Shown here piece by piece: positions 63,927-64,000 of a stretch of 64,000 bases of DNA. The position numbers and the translations under genes were made by a program. The notes beneath the pieces were generated by a model. It did no database searches and had not been told where the DNA came from. It saw only the letters and a list, made by a program, of their open reading frames with translations. Position 1 is the stretch's first letter. The number at the start of each line of letters is the position of its first letter. This DNA comes from Flavihumibacter stibioxidans (GTDB lineage: Bacteria > Bacteroidota > Bacteroidia > Chitinophagales > Chitinophagaceae): NCBI RefSeq assembly GCF_014332695.1, contig NZ_MBUA01000001.1:1178001-1242000 (forward strand). Reading direction: 5' to 3'.

Positions 63927-64000
63927 AAGCTACAAAGTTCAATTATAAATCTGAATAGCCAGCTGACCGGGCCAGGATGATATCCGATCTGGAAACATTG

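Overview
The window is chromosomal DNA from a member of the Bacteroidota, most likely of the Chitinophagaceae type. This rests on gene content: proteins with type IX secretion system (T9SS) C-terminal sorting domains of both classes, PorP/SprF outer-membrane proteins paired with PKD-repeat proteins, a SusC/SusD pair heading a polysaccharide utilization locus (PUL), and starts without strong Shine-Dalgarno sites. No rRNA, tRNA, CRISPR array, transposase or phage gene was recognised. The species cannot be named from the sequence alone.

Layout. 1-6.7 kb (+): the end of an M32 carboxypeptidase, a small lipoprotein, a giant PKD-repeat protein with a type B sorting domain, and its PorP/SprF partner. 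6.8-10.9 kb: a peroxiredoxin, a tiny protein that is little more than a type A sorting domain, an RlmI-like rRNA methyltransferase (-), and grpE-dnaJ. 10.9-22.6 kb (+): an HD-domain protein, a 12-TM nucleotide-transporter-like/HEAT protein separated by one in-frame stop from a cyclic-nucleotide-binding protein, an 1851-residue secreted subtilisin-like protein carrying SLRGIV hexapeptide arrays, and a TPR-class III adenylate cyclase with a strong hairpin inside its signal-peptide codons. 22.5-29.6 kb (mostly -): a vWA-domain protein with an apparent 5' frameshift, hpt, a LysM glucosaminidase, an O-methyltransferase, two LOG-family proteins and a sodium:solute symporter.

29.6-35.3 kb: a duplicated palindromic intergenic element, an outer-membrane barrel, and a second PorP/SprF plus PKD/type B pair (-). 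35.3-41.8 kb (-): recG and a small exopolysaccharide cluster (two GT2 glycosyltransferases, a phosphoglycosyl transferase with a receiver-like N-terminus, and a lone receiver domain). 41.8-61.9 kb: a PUL for a uronic-acid-containing glycan. It holds SusC, SusD, a GH43-GH43-GH105 fusion, a BNR_4 protein (candidate lyase), a DUF2264 protein, a sugar porter, KduI, a DUF4861 lipoprotein, KDG kinase, KDPG aldolase, an ExuT-type transporter and a ROK kinase, and it is headed by a divergent LacI-type regulator. A 17-bp sequence repeated exactly upstream of susC/lacI and upstream of kduI is a probable operator tying the two halves together. The window closes with a methyltransferase and an M24B aminopeptidase P.

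How the PUL should work (inference): SusC/D import oligosaccharides. A lyase, possibly the BNR_4 protein, makes unsaturated uronyl ends. The GH43 modules trim neutral sugars and GH105 releases the unsaturated uronate. KduI, then a KduD not present here, then KDG kinase and KDPG aldolase, feed pyruvate and glyceraldehyde-3-phosphate into central metabolism. The most unusual items are the SLRGIV arrays in a protease-like protein whose catalytic His position reads Glu, the in-gene hairpin in the cyclase gene, the single-stop split of the transporter/cNMP-binding pair, and the shared PUL operator.
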